64,000 bases of DNA, taken from SG8-40 sp963792855. Its GTDB lineage: Bacteria > Pseudomonadota > Gammaproteobacteria > Burkholderiales > Eutrophovitaceae. The notes beneath the pieces are model-generated. The model was not told the DNA's origin. It did no database searches and saw nothing but the letters and a program-made list of their open reading frames with translations. A program made the translations under genes and the position numbers. The DNA lies in contig CAWBXZ010000005.1 of NCBI GenBank assembly GCA_963792855.1, positions 689,405 to 753,404 on the forward strand, read 5' to 3'. Shown one piece after another: positions 1-8,998 of the stretch. How positions within the stretch are numbered: the first letter of the stretch is position 1; each line of letters opens with the position of its first letter.

Positions 1-1048
1 CGACACCGAGTGTTCCGGCGCCGATTCCGCCGCCTTGCTGGTTCACCCTGAACAGCCAGTACCGGTGCGCGCGTGGTGAGATGTGCACCGTCGCGTTTTC
101 GATCGTCTGGCCGTCCTGGTGCAGACGATAGGCAATCGTTCGGGACACGCGCCGCCATTCTGCATTTTCCGTGTTGCGGGAAAGTATCTCTATCGGCGCA
201 ACCGCATTGTCCTGCGGCAGGCTGATTGTCAGTCTGTCGACCGGGAACATGCCGCCGATGTCGGCGACGTAATCGCCCTTGTTCCGCGGATCAGGCACCG
301 CCTCGACGCTTCTGGAAGCGGCTGTCAGCGGCGCGCGCTTGTCAACCGGTTGTGCATGCACGCGGTCGAGGCGTAACACCTTGCCTGTTTCGGGCCATGT
401 CAGGCGCAGGTATGTTCCGCCCCGCATGTTGATCGGAACACCGTTTTGTTCGAGCTGGTGCCCGCCCTGCGACAGCTTCACAAGTGGCGCATTGCGAACG
501 ACATACGACCAGTTCTTCAGGTCCTTGCTTGCCTCCACGTTCACGGTGCCAATGTAGCCGCCGGGCTGGTCGTCCCATTCGAGTTGCAGGGATGAAAACG
601 TTTCGCGGCGCGAGGACAGATCGACCAGGTAGCCGAGCACTTCGTCGGGTCTGTCCTGCTGTCCGTGTGATTTGACCCGCAGGCTGACATCGCCGTTATG
701 GGTCTCGAGCGCAATGTCGAGGTCCGCTGCCTGCGTGCCGTGCGCACCGCGCAGTGCGAAAAATGGCACCGATACGGCTGGCGGTTGTTCCGAATCAGCG
801 ACCAGCGGGCGAAACGCGTGCGGCACCACTTCGTCCGCCCCGTTGAACAGGCGCAGGTCGCGCAGATCAGCAAATGCGCTGCCGTCGTATACCGCTGGCG
901 GAATCACGACGCGGTACAGTGCATCGGCGCCGGTGCCAGAGAGCGGCAGCGCGTAGGCAAAATCGCCCGGCGTCTCGGCAGCCAGTCCGGTCATGACGTT
1001 GCAGTGCGTGCAAACGCCCAGTAACGCGGCGATCAGATGTCGTTTCAT
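1..1048 (-). CDS. DUF3999 family exported protein, C-terminal part outside the window
   Basis: The frame is open from the ATG at 1048 to the window edge, so about 349 residues are seen and the C-terminus is missing. The start reads MKRHLIAALLGVCTHCNVMT, a signal-peptide-like hydrophobic segment, followed by a beta-rich region (FAYALPLSGTGADALYRVVI; LRDLRLFNGADEVVPHAFRP) that I recognise as the DUF3999 family. The start ATG shares the bases ATGA with the stop of the upstream DUF2339 gene, so the two are translationally coupled. DUF3999 and DUF2339 genes are commonly adjacent in proteobacteria; their function is unknown, and a joint envelope role is inference. Confidence 0.8.
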   Translation of the reverse strand, partial: MKRHLIAALLGVCTHCNVMTGLAAETPGDFAYALPLSGTGADALYRVVIPPAVYDGSAFADLRDLRLFNGADEVVPHAFRPLVADSEQPPAVSVPFFALRGAHGTQAADLDIALETHNGDVSLRVKSHGQQDRPDEVLGYLVDLSSRRETFSSLQLEWDDQPGGYIGTVNVEASKDLKNWSYVVRNAPLVKLSQGGHQLEQNGVPINMRGGTYLRLTWPETGKVLRLDRVHAQPVDKRAPLTAASRSVEAVPDPRNKGDYVADIGGMFPVDRLTISLPQDNAVAPIEILSRNTENAEWRRVSRTIAYRLHQDGQTIENATVHISPRAHRYWLFRVNQQGGGIGAGTLGV

Positions 1049-3861
1049 GCTGCCTCCGTTCTCTGACGCGGCGGCACCGGCGCAAAATAACCGATGATCA
1101 GCATCAGTATGCCGACCGCAATGAAGGAAACGATGCGCTCCACCCCGCCCACCTTGGCAAGATCGACGATGAACAGCTTGACGACAACGGCCGCCATCAG
1201 ACCGGCGCCACTGATCCAGATCCAGCGGTTGACGCGACGCGTGGCGTACAACATGGCACCGAGTGCCAGCACAGTCCAGAAGATCGATACCGCGGTCTGC
1301 GCCAGCGGCGAGCGCAGCATGGCGCTGAAATCGTACGGCACGCCGCTCCAGTGGTGCAGCGTTCGCAGCAGTACGCCGTTCAGCCAATAGAAGACGATCG
1401 CGCCAAACAGACCCCATTTCCAGCTGGCGGGCACGCGTGCCGCCTGTTCGATGCCGGTTCTTTTCAACGACTGCCACCAGCCGATGGCTGCAGCGAATGC
1501 CAGCATCTGCATCATGTCCAGCGGATTGAGCAGCGGCACATAGGGCAGGGGTGCGGGGCTGCCGTTACTGTTCCAGTTGGCCTGCAGCGACCAGACAACC
1601 AAATACGCAACCAGCGGCACGGCGCCGGTCCACAGGTATGCCGGCGCGTATTGCCTTACCGGCCAGCGCGCCTGAACACGGCGCGATGAACCGGCGACGA
1701 GCAGAACGACCGGAACGAGCGCCCAGCTGACCAGTGGCCATACGCGCGATCCCTGCACTGCGTGGCCGACCTGCCACGAGAATTCCATCGCGCCCGCCAG
1801 TGCCAGCAGCCACACGCCGATGGAATGGGCGACAGCGACATAACCGAGCGTTCCGATACCGCGTTCTGTTTGTCCGGTGCGCACGCTGTCATCTTGTCTG
1901 AGGACGAAAAAGTGCAGGACAAAAGCCGCCGGCCAGGCCAGCAACCCGAAGCCGGCGAGCGGGTGTGCCGGCACCGAAGTGACGGCCTGCAGTACCAGCG
2001 CGATCGCGATCAGTGGCGCCAGCGCCAGTGCCGGGAATCGCGCGATCCACCAGCCTCGTGTGAACAGCACACTGAAGGCCGCGCAACTGGCAGACAGGAA
2101 CAGCAATGACGCGCCGAGGCGTTCCGCTCGCGGCACGTGCTGCTGGATTTCGTACAAGCCGCCCAGTACCCACCATGCCAGTCCCCAGGCGAACACGCCG
2201 ATCGCTGCCTGCATCGCCGTGTAGCCGACCTTTGCGGCATGGCGCTCGATGGTGAAGTTGGAGAACAGTCCGGCGAGCGCGATGAATACGGTGCCCATGT
2301 AGAAAGTGTTCAGCACGGGGATGCCGCGAACGCCCGACTGACCCTCGGAGAGGAAAGCCACGCCGGCGGCGAACTGCAACAACAGGCCGAACACACGCGG
2401 CCATTTTCGGCCCTGGTGCACGCCGACCCAGTACGCGGCTGCGCCTTCGAGTGCCCATGCCGCGGAGGTCCAGCGCCCGTCTACCGCCAGCGGAATCGCC
2501 AGCGTCGCGAAAATCACGCCGAGCGCGAAGAAGGCTTCGACGAGCATGCGCAGCGTTTCCTGATGGCGGCGGTACAGAACCGATGCGAGTCCGAAGTAGA
2601 GCGCGGACAATGCCACCGCGCTCCACGCCGCGCCGTATTCGAACGGGTTGACCAGTCGCGCCTGCAAACCGAAGCCGACCAGCGGCGTACCGAACACCAG
2701 GGTCGAATCGACGTAGTGTTTGAAGCGCGGCGCCTGGCGGAAGGCGAAGACCACCGAGATCAGGACATACAGCACGACGAAGAAAACCAGAAACGGTTCC
2801 GTGCTGGCGAACAGTTCGTCGCGGTAGAAACGCGCCCCCCACAATGAGCCGATACCGAATGTGAAGGCAAAACCGAGCACATTCAGCGGCCGCCATGCCT
2901 TGTAGAGGGCGATGGCGAAAATGCCGAGATTGAGCACCGCGTAATAGGTAAACAGCATGACGTGGCTGCCGCCGCCGGTGGAGGCGAGAATGGGCGCGAG
3001 AAAGCCACCCGAAACACCCAGCACCGCGAGCGACAACGCGTTTTGCATGATGGCGAGCAATGCCGACAAAACGGCGATCGCGATCAACAGAACGAATGCC
3101 GCTTCTCCCGGCAGCAGTCCGAACAGGCGGAAGGCGCCGAACACCGTCAGATACAGAACGCCGACGCCACCGCCCTGAATTGCCAGTGCGTAGACCGGCT
3201 TGCGCAAGCGCAACCGCCAGCCGATGACCAGCATGACGATGGCGCCGATGGCAACGCCGGTCAGGCGCAGTTCGACCGGTACGTTGGTATGCTCGTAGGC
3301 GTACTTGAGCAGAAACGCCACGCCGAAAAACAGCACGACCACCCCGACCCTGACCAGCGCGTTGCCGCCGGTCAGCCAGTTCCACAGCCGGGCAATTTCG
3401 TTTGGTTTCGCCGGCGCCGATGCGGACCGGGTCTCGCGGCCGGGTTCGGAAGGGCGTGCAAATCGATCGCGTGCTTCCGGCGGCGCCGGTTGCGGTTCTG
3501 CGGGCGTCGCACCGGGGCCCGCGGCGGTTTGCGGTGTCGCCGGTTGGGGCGGCGTCTCGCCCTCCGGTGCCGCTGCCACGAAAACCGATGCCGTGTCTGT
3601 GCGTGTCTCGCCATCGGCGTCCGGCACCGGGCTGCCGGCAGAACGAAGAGTCGAGATCTGCGTGCGCAATTCGAGGATGCGGCTTTCGAGCGAATCTATC
3701 TGCTCGCGAAACGCCTCGACCTTGCCGACGCGGTTGCGAAGCGAAATAACCAGTCCGGCAATTGCGCCAAGCGCGGCACCGAACAGGGCGCCCTCTTCCT
3801 GTTCGATGATGCCGCCAACGATCAGTCCAACCAGCAGTCCGATCATCCACATGATTGACAC
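1045..3861 (-). CDS. DUF2339 family polytopic membrane protein
   Basis: 938 residues. The N-terminus has two short hydrophobic segments (IGLLVGLIVGGIIEQEEGAL) and a coiled-coil stretch (about residues 45-75). A Pro/Ala-rich linker (about 80-150) follows, then a long run of some twenty predicted membrane helices to the C-terminus. This layout of coiled coil, linker and many helices is typical of DUF2339 predicted membrane proteins. The function is unknown. It is the first gene of a two-gene unit with the DUF3999 gene, with which it overlaps by 4 nt. No catalytic motif is visible. Confidence 0.85.
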   Translation of the reverse strand: MSIMWMIGLLVGLIVGGIIEQEEGALFGAALGAIAGLVISLRNRVGKVEAFREQIDSLESRILELRTQISTLRSAGSPVPDADGETRTDTASVFVAAAPEGETPPQPATPQTAAGPGATPAEPQPAPPEARDRFARPSEPGRETRSASAPAKPNEIARLWNWLTGGNALVRVGVVVLFFGVAFLLKYAYEHTNVPVELRLTGVAIGAIVMLVIGWRLRLRKPVYALAIQGGGVGVLYLTVFGAFRLFGLLPGEAAFVLLIAIAVLSALLAIMQNALSLAVLGVSGGFLAPILASTGGGSHVMLFTYYAVLNLGIFAIALYKAWRPLNVLGFAFTFGIGSLWGARFYRDELFASTEPFLVFFVVLYVLISVVFAFRQAPRFKHYVDSTLVFGTPLVGFGLQARLVNPFEYGAAWSAVALSALYFGLASVLYRRHQETLRMLVEAFFALGVIFATLAIPLAVDGRWTSAAWALEGAAAYWVGVHQGRKWPRVFGLLLQFAAGVAFLSEGQSGVRGIPVLNTFYMGTVFIALAGLFSNFTIERHAAKVGYTAMQAAIGVFAWGLAWWVLGGLYEIQQHVPRAERLGASLLFLSASCAAFSVLFTRGWWIARFPALALAPLIAIALVLQAVTSVPAHPLAGFGLLAWPAAFVLHFFVLRQDDSVRTGQTERGIGTLGYVAVAHSIGVWLLALAGAMEFSWQVGHAVQGSRVWPLVSWALVPVVLLVAGSSRRVQARWPVRQYAPAYLWTGAVPLVAYLVVWSLQANWNSNGSPAPLPYVPLLNPLDMMQMLAFAAAIGWWQSLKRTGIEQAARVPASWKWGLFGAIVFYWLNGVLLRTLHHWSGVPYDFSAMLRSPLAQTAVSIFWTVLALGAMLYATRRVNRWIWISGAGLMAAVVVKLFIVDLAKVGGVERIVSFIAVGILMLIIGYFAPVPPRQRTEAA

Positions 3862-4181
3862 CCTTCCGGCAAAAAATGGAGAAGAAAAACCTTGGTCGCG
3901 CCTTTGTAGTCATCGCGGTAATGCCCTGCCACTCGGCCGTACCGGATATTCGCGTGTCATTCCGGCGCGGGATCTGTCGGGCGGTCGCGATGCCTGGCGC
4001 AGTCAGGGCATCAATTAAGCAAGTAGTGCACCGGTGTAAGAAGGGCGCGCGGTTCGATCCGCTACGGTCGGTGCCCGGCGGCTACGGATTTCGCGGCGCA
4101 CGGACGCCGCCAGACCGGTGACGGTGCCGTGACAGCGCGATGAATGCCGATTGCATTTCCCCGGAGCAGGCTGACGGATCG
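3862..4181. other. Intergenic, no gene seen
   Basis: This 320-bp stretch lies between the start of the DUF2339 gene and the end of the EAL-domain gene (both minus strand). It should contain the DUF2339 promoter. I see no coding frame, clear terminator or repeat. A GGTTCGATCC-like T-loop string near 4048 lacks the pairing of a tRNA. Confidence 0.5.
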
Positions 4182-5561
4182 TCAGGACCCGGCCTGGCGG
4201 TACGCAGACCAGTCCACATCGCCGCACAGGACGACTGTTTTTTCCAGCGCGTCCTCGCCCGGCATCGTGGTGGCGATCGAGAAGGTTACGCAATGCGTGT
4301 AACCGGAAAGCGAGTGGTACTGTCGAGTGACCTGGACGATTTCCGGTTCGTCAAGCGCGCGCCGGAAATACTCGCGCCTTGACCAATCCGCCTCTGCGGA
4401 GCGCATCATTGCGTTGAAATCGATGCCTTGCGGGCTAGGGCGACGACGCGCTTCCACTTCATCACCAAGCGCCTGCCCATACGCATCGAGCAGATAGCAC
4501 CCAATGGCTCCCGGCAATGCCAGAAACTCGTCGCACGCCGCATCGAAACGGTGGCCGGCCTTCACCAGGCTGGCGACATGCTGTATCGCGGTTATGAACG
4601 GGCGTCGCGCCTGGCGATAGATATTGATTTCGCCGGAAGAGGGTTTTTGCGACTTGCGGGTATCCGCAGAGTGCGGCAAGCCGTTCGCGGGCAAGGACCG
4701 GGTCGCCAGGTGATGCGGCCGGGCGGCCGTGTGCTCCAGTCTGTATGCTTCCCACATATCCGCCAACCGGGGATGCGGCGCGATGTATTCCGCCGGATGT
4801 CCGTAGGCGCTGCCAAAGTAAAGCCCGCAGGCGAAGTCGGCATCCGCCTCGATGGCAATACGCGCTTCCATTCGGGTGTCCACACCCTTGATCAGTACCA
4901 GCAGGCCGGTCTCGTGCAATAGCGATACGAAATGGGGGAGCATTTCCAGAGTGCTGTCATCCGTCGTCGCATCGCCCACGACCGAGCGTTGCACGCGTGC
5001 CAGCATGGCGCCACTGTCGCAGATGCTTGCAGCGTCGAATTCCTCAACGGCAACGTCGTCTATCGAAACGAGGCATCCCAGCTTGCGGTATGGCTCCAGT
5101 GATTTTTCGAATCCTTCAGTACCAGCCAGCGAGGCGGGAACGTCGAGGGCAACGTGCCCTCGGGGCACGCGGTAGTCGTGAAACAGCGCGGCAAGAAACT
5201 CCACGGTACCGTCAGAGTCCAGCAACACTTCGCGGCTCAGGTTGAGGAACAGCAGTCCCGGTGCCGCACCACTGCCGAAGAAATTGCGCACCTGAATGGT
5301 GGCGCCCAGCAGCTCGAGCAACGCGCGCTCGGCGTGGTCATGCGCAGGGACGAACATGCTTTCCGTTGTGTGCGCGTCGCCGCCGCGGTTATCCGTGCTG
5401 CGCAAGCGCGCGTCGAAGCCCATGGCCTGCTTGTGGGGCAAGCTGAAAACGGGGAGGAAAACCGAATTGATCGCTACGCCATTGAACATCCCCGAAGCGA
5501 TGCCGGACTCTTCGGTGATCATGCTCTGAACATGTTCCAGCGTGTGTGCGCCAGCGCGCAT
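4182..5561 (-). CDS. Degenerate EAL-domain protein with C-terminal sensory domain
   Basis: 459 residues. The N-terminal two thirds follow the EAL fold (VFLPVFSLPHKQAMGFDARL; LLFLNLSREVLLD; VALDVPASL; LGCLVSIDDVAV; LLVLIKGVDTRMEARIAIEA; DFACGLYFG). The signature E-A-L is D-A-R here, and other metal-site acidic residues are not in place, so c-di-GMP hydrolysis is unlikely. Residues about 310-455 form a second domain (QHVASLVKAGHRFD ... YHSLSGYTHCVTFSIAT ... LCGDVDW) resembling the PAS-like sensory domain that follows EAL in YkuI-type proteins; that match is by memory only. A role as a c-di-GMP or ligand-binding effector is inference. The ATG at 5561 has a weak AAAGG upstream. It is probably monocistronic. 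Confidence 0.8.
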   Translation of the reverse strand: MRAGAHTLEHVQSMITEESGIASGMFNGVAINSVFLPVFSLPHKQAMGFDARLRSTDNRGGDAHTTESMFVPAHDHAERALLELLGATIQVRNFFGSGAAPGLLFLNLSREVLLDSDGTVEFLAALFHDYRVPRGHVALDVPASLAGTEGFEKSLEPYRKLGCLVSIDDVAVEEFDAASICDSGAMLARVQRSVVGDATTDDSTLEMLPHFVSLLHETGLLVLIKGVDTRMEARIAIEADADFACGLYFGSAYGHPAEYIAPHPRLADMWEAYRLEHTAARPHHLATRSLPANGLPHSADTRKSQKPSSGEINIYRQARRPFITAIQHVASLVKAGHRFDAACDEFLALPGAIGCYLLDAYGQALGDEVEARRRPSPQGIDFNAMMRSAEADWSRREYFRRALDEPEIVQVTRQYHSLSGYTHCVTFSIATTMPGEDALEKTVVLCGDVDWSAYRQAGS

Positions 5562-5853
5562 TCAAGATACCTTTTCAGTGCGCGTTCCCGCGCTGCGTCA
5601 ACTGCTCAGGCCGGAGCCTGGCAATTCGGGCTGTCCTTCCCGTGTCGAGACATGTTAGCGGAAAAGTCATTCGAATCGCGCGCATGACGCTCGTTGGTCG
5701 GAGGATGCTATCGCAAGCCCTTACGACACGGGTTCTTTGGCCGGCAAGGCTCTGGCGCTGCAATAAGTGCGCCCGAAGCCCTGAGCGTTTGCGATCAAGA
5801 GGGGTGATCGCGCGTGCTGTAGACTTGGGCGAATTGTTGAATGGGAGGAAAAG

Positions 5854-6594
5854 ATGAAGCGATTCGAAGGAAAAGTAGCGCTGGTGACCGGCGCAGGCAG
5901 TGGTATCGGGCTGGCGACAGCAAAGCGCATTGCCGAAGAGGGCGGCACCGCGGTAGCGGGGTTGCTCAACGAGTCCCAGCGCGCAGCCATTGGCGGGCTC
6001 GATGGCGTCGTGCTCGATGTGCGCTCGGAGGACGCCTGGGATGCCGCGATGGATTACGTCATCAGCAAACACGGCGGGCTGGACGTGCTGGTCAACAATG
6101 CGGGCATTTCCCCGCAAGGCACCGCCGAGGAAACGTCGTGGGAGATGTGGAACGACGTCATGGCGGTGAACCTGAAAGGCACGTTCATCGGCTGCAAGAA
6201 AGCGATTCCGTTGATGCGCAAGCGCGGCGGGGGCGCGATCGTCAACCTCGCCTCGATCAATGCCATTCGCGGTAATAACCGTCTGGTCGCTTACGCCGCG
6301 ACCAAAGGGGGCGTGCTGGCAATGACGATGTCGCTCGCACTCGATCATATCGGCGAGAATATCCGCGTGAACTGCGTGTGCCCAGCGACCATCGAAACCG
6401 ATATGGTTCGGCAGATGCTCAGCGAGGCGGCCGACATAAATGCGGCAAAGAGAAATATCACCGCCAAGCACCCCATTGGACGCATGGCACAACCGGAAGA
6501 AGTCGCCGCTACCATCGCTTTCCTCGCCAGTTCCGACGCGTCGTTCATGACCGGGCTCGCGATTCCGGTCGATGGCGGCAGGAGTATTCGTTAA
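5854..6594 (+). CDS. Short-chain dehydrogenase/reductase, FabG-like
   Basis: 246 residues, the usual length for a classical SDR. It shows the cofactor motif TGAGSGIG near residue 12, the NNAG motif (VNNAGIS), the catalytic Ser-Tyr-Lys set (NLASIN ... YAATKGG) and the C-terminal VDGG. It reduces or oxidises a carbonyl/alcohol using NAD(P)H; the substrate is not predictable. A good ribosome site, GGGAGG, lies 7 bases before the ATG. It stands alone, convergent with the cytochrome gene downstream. Confidence 0.9.
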   Translation: MKRFEGKVALVTGAGSGIGLATAKRIAEEGGTAVAGLLNESQRAAIGGLDGVVLDVRSEDAWDAAMDYVISKHGGLDVLVNNAGISPQGTAEETSWEMWNDVMAVNLKGTFIGCKKAIPLMRKRGGGAIVNLASINAIRGNNRLVAYAATKGGVLAMTMSLALDHIGENIRVNCVCPATIETDMVRQMLSEAADINAAKRNITAKHPIGRMAQPEEVAATIAFLASSDASFMTGLAIPVDGGRSIR

Positions 6595-6626
6595 GGCGTT
6601 GCAGGTTTCCGTGGCGGGAAGACGCG

Positions 6627-6887
6627 CTACCTGGCCGGCGTCGACAACAGCTTGATCACAAGGTCCTCATCGTCGTCGCCGAGCTTGCTCGGGTGTGAGC
6701 GAAGGAACTTCTTCAGATAGGCCGGGCGATCCTCGAGCGTGTTGTCCTCGAGCAGCTTCATCGTCCTTGGCAGCGAATGGCAAAGTGCACACCGGCCATT
6801 GAAAATGTCTTCGCCCTTGCTCAGATCGTCCGCGAGGACGCTCACCGGCAAGAGCAGTGGGGCTGCGATCAATAGACGCGCGATCAT
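6627..6887 (-). CDS. Small secreted c-type cytochrome
   Basis: 86 residues from the ATG at 6887. I prefer this start because GGAG lies at suitable spacing; an ATG four codons upstream gives 90 residues. An N-terminal signal peptide (MIARLLIAAPLLLPVSVLA) is followed by a mature domain with one haem-attachment motif, CALCH, and a helical tail. The mature part, about 70 residues, is short even for class I cytochromes, and the only possible axial methionine is the one in RTMKLLED. It is a periplasmic electron carrier or a remnant of one; no partner gene is adjacent. Confidence 0.75.
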   Translation of the reverse strand: MIARLLIAAPLLLPVSVLADDLSKGEDIFNGRCALCHSLPRTMKLLEDNTLEDRPAYLKKFLRSHPSKLGDDDEDLVIKLLSTPAR

Positions 6888-6976
6888 GGTTTTCTCCATA
6901 CGGGATTGATATGCGAATCATACGATGCGAACGCAGGAGACAGGCCACGTTCTCCCGCTGGCAACACGGTTAGAGT

Positions 6977-7675
6977 CTATCGCGCTCGTGCCTTGTTCGG
7001 TGGTCGGCCGGCCTTGCCACGCTGCGCGCGTTGCCCCAATGCGGCCTCGATCTGCTCCTGGAAGCGTTGTGTGCCAAGCGCATAGTTGCCGTTGGTCGCG
7101 TCGCGGATCTCGTTGAGCTCGCGCGCGTCGAACTGCGCCTTGAACAAGGCCCGGTAGGTCTCCCGCCGCGTTGCCCATGTCCGCCCCAGGCGCCGGTACT
7201 GATCATGTGGCGTAATCAGGGGATCATCGCGGCCCTCGGCATTGGTGCGGTAGCTTGACCATTTGTACGCGCGCGGGTGGCGCACCATATCCGCTCTGAC
7301 CGGATTCAACTCAATGTAGCGGTAGCAGGCAAGGACGTAGTCCTCGGTCTGAGTGAGGCAGGAACGAAACCGGCCTTCCCACAGCGTGCCGGAGCGTCGG
7401 TAGGTGCGATTGACATACTGCACATAGCGTTGCCCCAGGTGCTTCATCAGCAGGGCAGGGCCATCGGCTTCTTCCGGCGTGAGCAACAAGTGCACGTGAT
7501 TGGTCATCAGCACATAGGCGTGTACCGCACACGCAAAGCGCTCGGCCAGTTCAGTCAGGTGATTGAGATAAAGACGGTAGTCCTCGTCTGCGAAGAAACA
7601 GGCCGAGCGGTTGTTACCGCGCTGGATGATGTGCCATGGGATGCCGGGAAGACTGAGGCGGGCTCGGCGGGGCAT
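6977..7675 (-). CDS. REP-associated tyrosine transposase (RAYT), Y1/HUH family
   Basis: 232 residues, full length for RAYT proteins. The N-terminus MPRRARLSLPGIPWHIIQRG is diagnostic. The HUH metal motif is His60/His62 (TNHVHLLL), and the probable catalytic Tyr lies in CYRYIELNPVRA (Tyr118 or Tyr120). The C-terminus is basic (GKAGRPPNKARAR). These single-strand nucleases process REP sequences and are usually single-copy domesticated genes. Its upstream side abuts one arm of a 25-bp inverted repeat (7719-7743), and a truncated paralogue lies at 8395-8451. Confidence 0.92.
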   Translation of the reverse strand: MPRRARLSLPGIPWHIIQRGNNRSACFFADEDYRLYLNHLTELAERFACAVHAYVLMTNHVHLLLTPEEADGPALLMKHLGQRYVQYVNRTYRRSGTLWEGRFRSCLTQTEDYVLACYRYIELNPVRADMVRHPRAYKWSSYRTNAEGRDDPLITPHDQYRRLGRTWATRRETYRALFKAQFDARELNEIRDATNGNYALGTQRFQEQIEAALGQRAQRGKAGRPPNKARAR

Positions 7676-7718
7676 GATGGACTCCGGGGCAAGAGGGAAT
7701 GCAGTCGAGGATATCAGA

Positions 7719-8391
7719 AAAACGTGGTCTGTCCCCTATTTCTACGCTACGAGGTCCATTGTATCTCCGTATGCGGCTCTCCTGCTCTCCGATTTGCATC
7801 AGGCGCATTACCTCGGCGATCTCTTTGGTGTAGGTCTTCGTAGAGACGCGCTTCCTCGGCATCTGAACTCTTATGGATGTAGGATCTTGTGCGAACTGGG
7901 GGACGTTCATCGGTACACTCTTTAACGCAACACGGTAGCGGATTAAAAGCATCCGTTCCAACAAGGTCGTAGCGTTCATCATTGCTCCCGTGACGATGAT
8001 CAGGAGAGATCACAGTGATGGGGCAGAATGCAAGCCTTGGTCCTATGTGACCAATAAGTGTGCTGTACGACGGCAGAGGCAATGTTACAAAGATGTGCTG
8101 AACGAACCGTAAGCATCATTGGAACGCTTGTCCGGCGGCCCAGTCAATTGCCAGCTCAAGGCTGATCTTTGCAATCACATTCGTCATTGCAGGTGTAGAA
8201 CGGCTGCTATTGCATGTCGCAGCACTCGTACGGGCGTTTGCCTTTCCAACCTGTTGACAGGAACGGCCTGAGCGGCGATGGCTACACTCGGTTGGCCACG
8301 CCAACGGCCGCGCCACCAATGCAACAGGTCTGTTGAGCCTTGCCCAAAGCGTAGATAGCGCCGCAGAGAAATAGGGGACAGACCACGTTTT
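7719..8391. mobile_element. 673-bp segment bounded by perfect 25-bp inverted repeats, next to RAYT copies
   Basis: The sequence at 7719-7743 (core ACGTGGTCTGTCCCCTAT) recurs as an exact reverse complement at 8367-8391. The left arm lies 44 bp upstream of the intact RAYT start. The right arm begins immediately after codon 19 of a second RAYT copy and ends its frame. The interior (7744-8366) holds no convincing gene; the two longest frames (about 110-120 codons) overlap each other and match nothing I know. No target-site duplication is visible. It could be an insertion element remnant or the product of recombination between RAYT-associated repeats. Confidence 0.55.
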
Positions 8392-8394
8392 CCT

Positions 8395-8451
8395 GCGCTG
8401 GATGATGTGCCTGGAGATGCCGGGGAGGCTGGTACGGGCTCGGCGGGGCAT
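8395..8451 (-). pseudogene. Truncated second RAYT copy (first 19 codons only)
   Basis: The frame from the ATG at 8451 reads MPRRARTSLPGISRHIIQR, matching the intact RAYT start (17 of 19 residues). It then runs into the right arm of the 25-bp inverted repeat, where homology stops. The 5' leader is also shared with the intact copy (GATATC..., AGGGAATG). It is a broken duplicate. Confidence 0.8.
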
Positions 8452-8543
8452 GGTGAGCTCCTTGGCGGGAGGGAATGTGGCGGAGGATATCAGATGGCGT
8501 GGATTTGGCCTGGTGCAAATGTCTGTTAGCGCTCGCGCGTAAA

Positions 8544-8575
8544 ACGTACGGGCTCCGATTGGAGCCCGTACGTTC
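8544..8575 (-). terminator. Strong hairpin terminator of the riboswitch-controlled gene
   Basis: A perfect 14-bp inverted repeat (AACGTACGGGCTCC / GGAGCCCGTACGTT) with a 4-base loop lies 63 bp after the stop of the 119-residue secreted protein gene. On the minus strand the stem ends in TTTT. This closes a monocistronic unit beginning at the riboswitch. Confidence 0.8.
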
Positions 8576-8638
8576 ATCACGAAGGTCATTGGCTGGGAAC
8601 GAACCTGACAGGGCCGTTTCCCGATCACTGGGTCATGC

Positions 8639-8998
8639 TTACTGCGGCACCGCCTCGACTTCACATGCGGTGAATTCGACCTGATTGGTGCAAGCCGCCA
8701 TTCCGGGTAAAGGCGCACCGTCCACCTGGCAGTCCGAGGCGCTGCGCGTGACGTCGACATATGCAGAGACGCCGTCGTAACAGGAATCCGTTGTCCCGGC
8801 TACGTGGTTTACGTGGCCTTTCGCCTTGGAGCTGACTTCGATCGGCACAAACGCCATGCCGACGGTGTCGTCCGACCACACGACGCAACCGCAGTGCAGG
8901 ATGTTCGCCTTGCCATGCGGCGGCTTTGCCAGTGCGTTACCGGCAACTCCGAGCGCGCTCAGAACGGCAAACGAGATTAGAAAGTAAAAAGTTCTCAT
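8639..8998 (-). CDS. Small cysteine-rich secreted protein downstream of a c-di-GMP riboswitch
   Basis: 119 residues from the ATG at 8998, preceded by AGAAGGA. A clear signal peptide (MRTFYFLISFAVLSALGVAG, cleavage probably after NALA) leads to a mature part of about 95 residues with six cysteines (HCGCVVW; DSCYDG; SDCQ; AACTN; FTACE), suggesting disulphides in the periplasm or outside the cell. No family is recognised. A longer frame starting at 9256 would begin inside the riboswitch and is rejected. Transcription from above 9290 would pass through the aptamer at 9197-9285 and end at the hairpin 8544-8575, so expression is predicted to respond to c-di-GMP. A surface or matrix role is inference. 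Confidence 0.78.
   Translation of the reverse strand: MRTFYFLISFAVLSALGVAGNALAKPPHGKANILHCGCVVWSDDTVGMAFVPIEVSSKAKGHVNHVAGTTDSCYDGVSAYVDVTRSASDCQVDGAPLPGMAACTNQVEFTACEVEAVPQ

Noticed and set aside
1889..3913. 674-codon minus-strand frame overlapping the DUF2339 gene
   Set aside because: Out-of-phase shadow with Arg-rich low-complexity translation; the DUF2339 frame is clearly the coding one.
4015..4080. Possible tRNA suggested by GGTTCGATCC near 4048
   Set aside because: The flanking bases do not form T-arm, anticodon or acceptor stems.
5575..6492. 305-codon minus-strand frame opposite the SDR gene
   Set aside because: Antisense to a complete classical SDR and with no family features.
7614..8082. 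Frames of about 110-120 codons inside the inverted-repeat segment
   Set aside because: They overlap each other, have no ribosome sites, and include the repeat arm itself; no transposase motif is visible.
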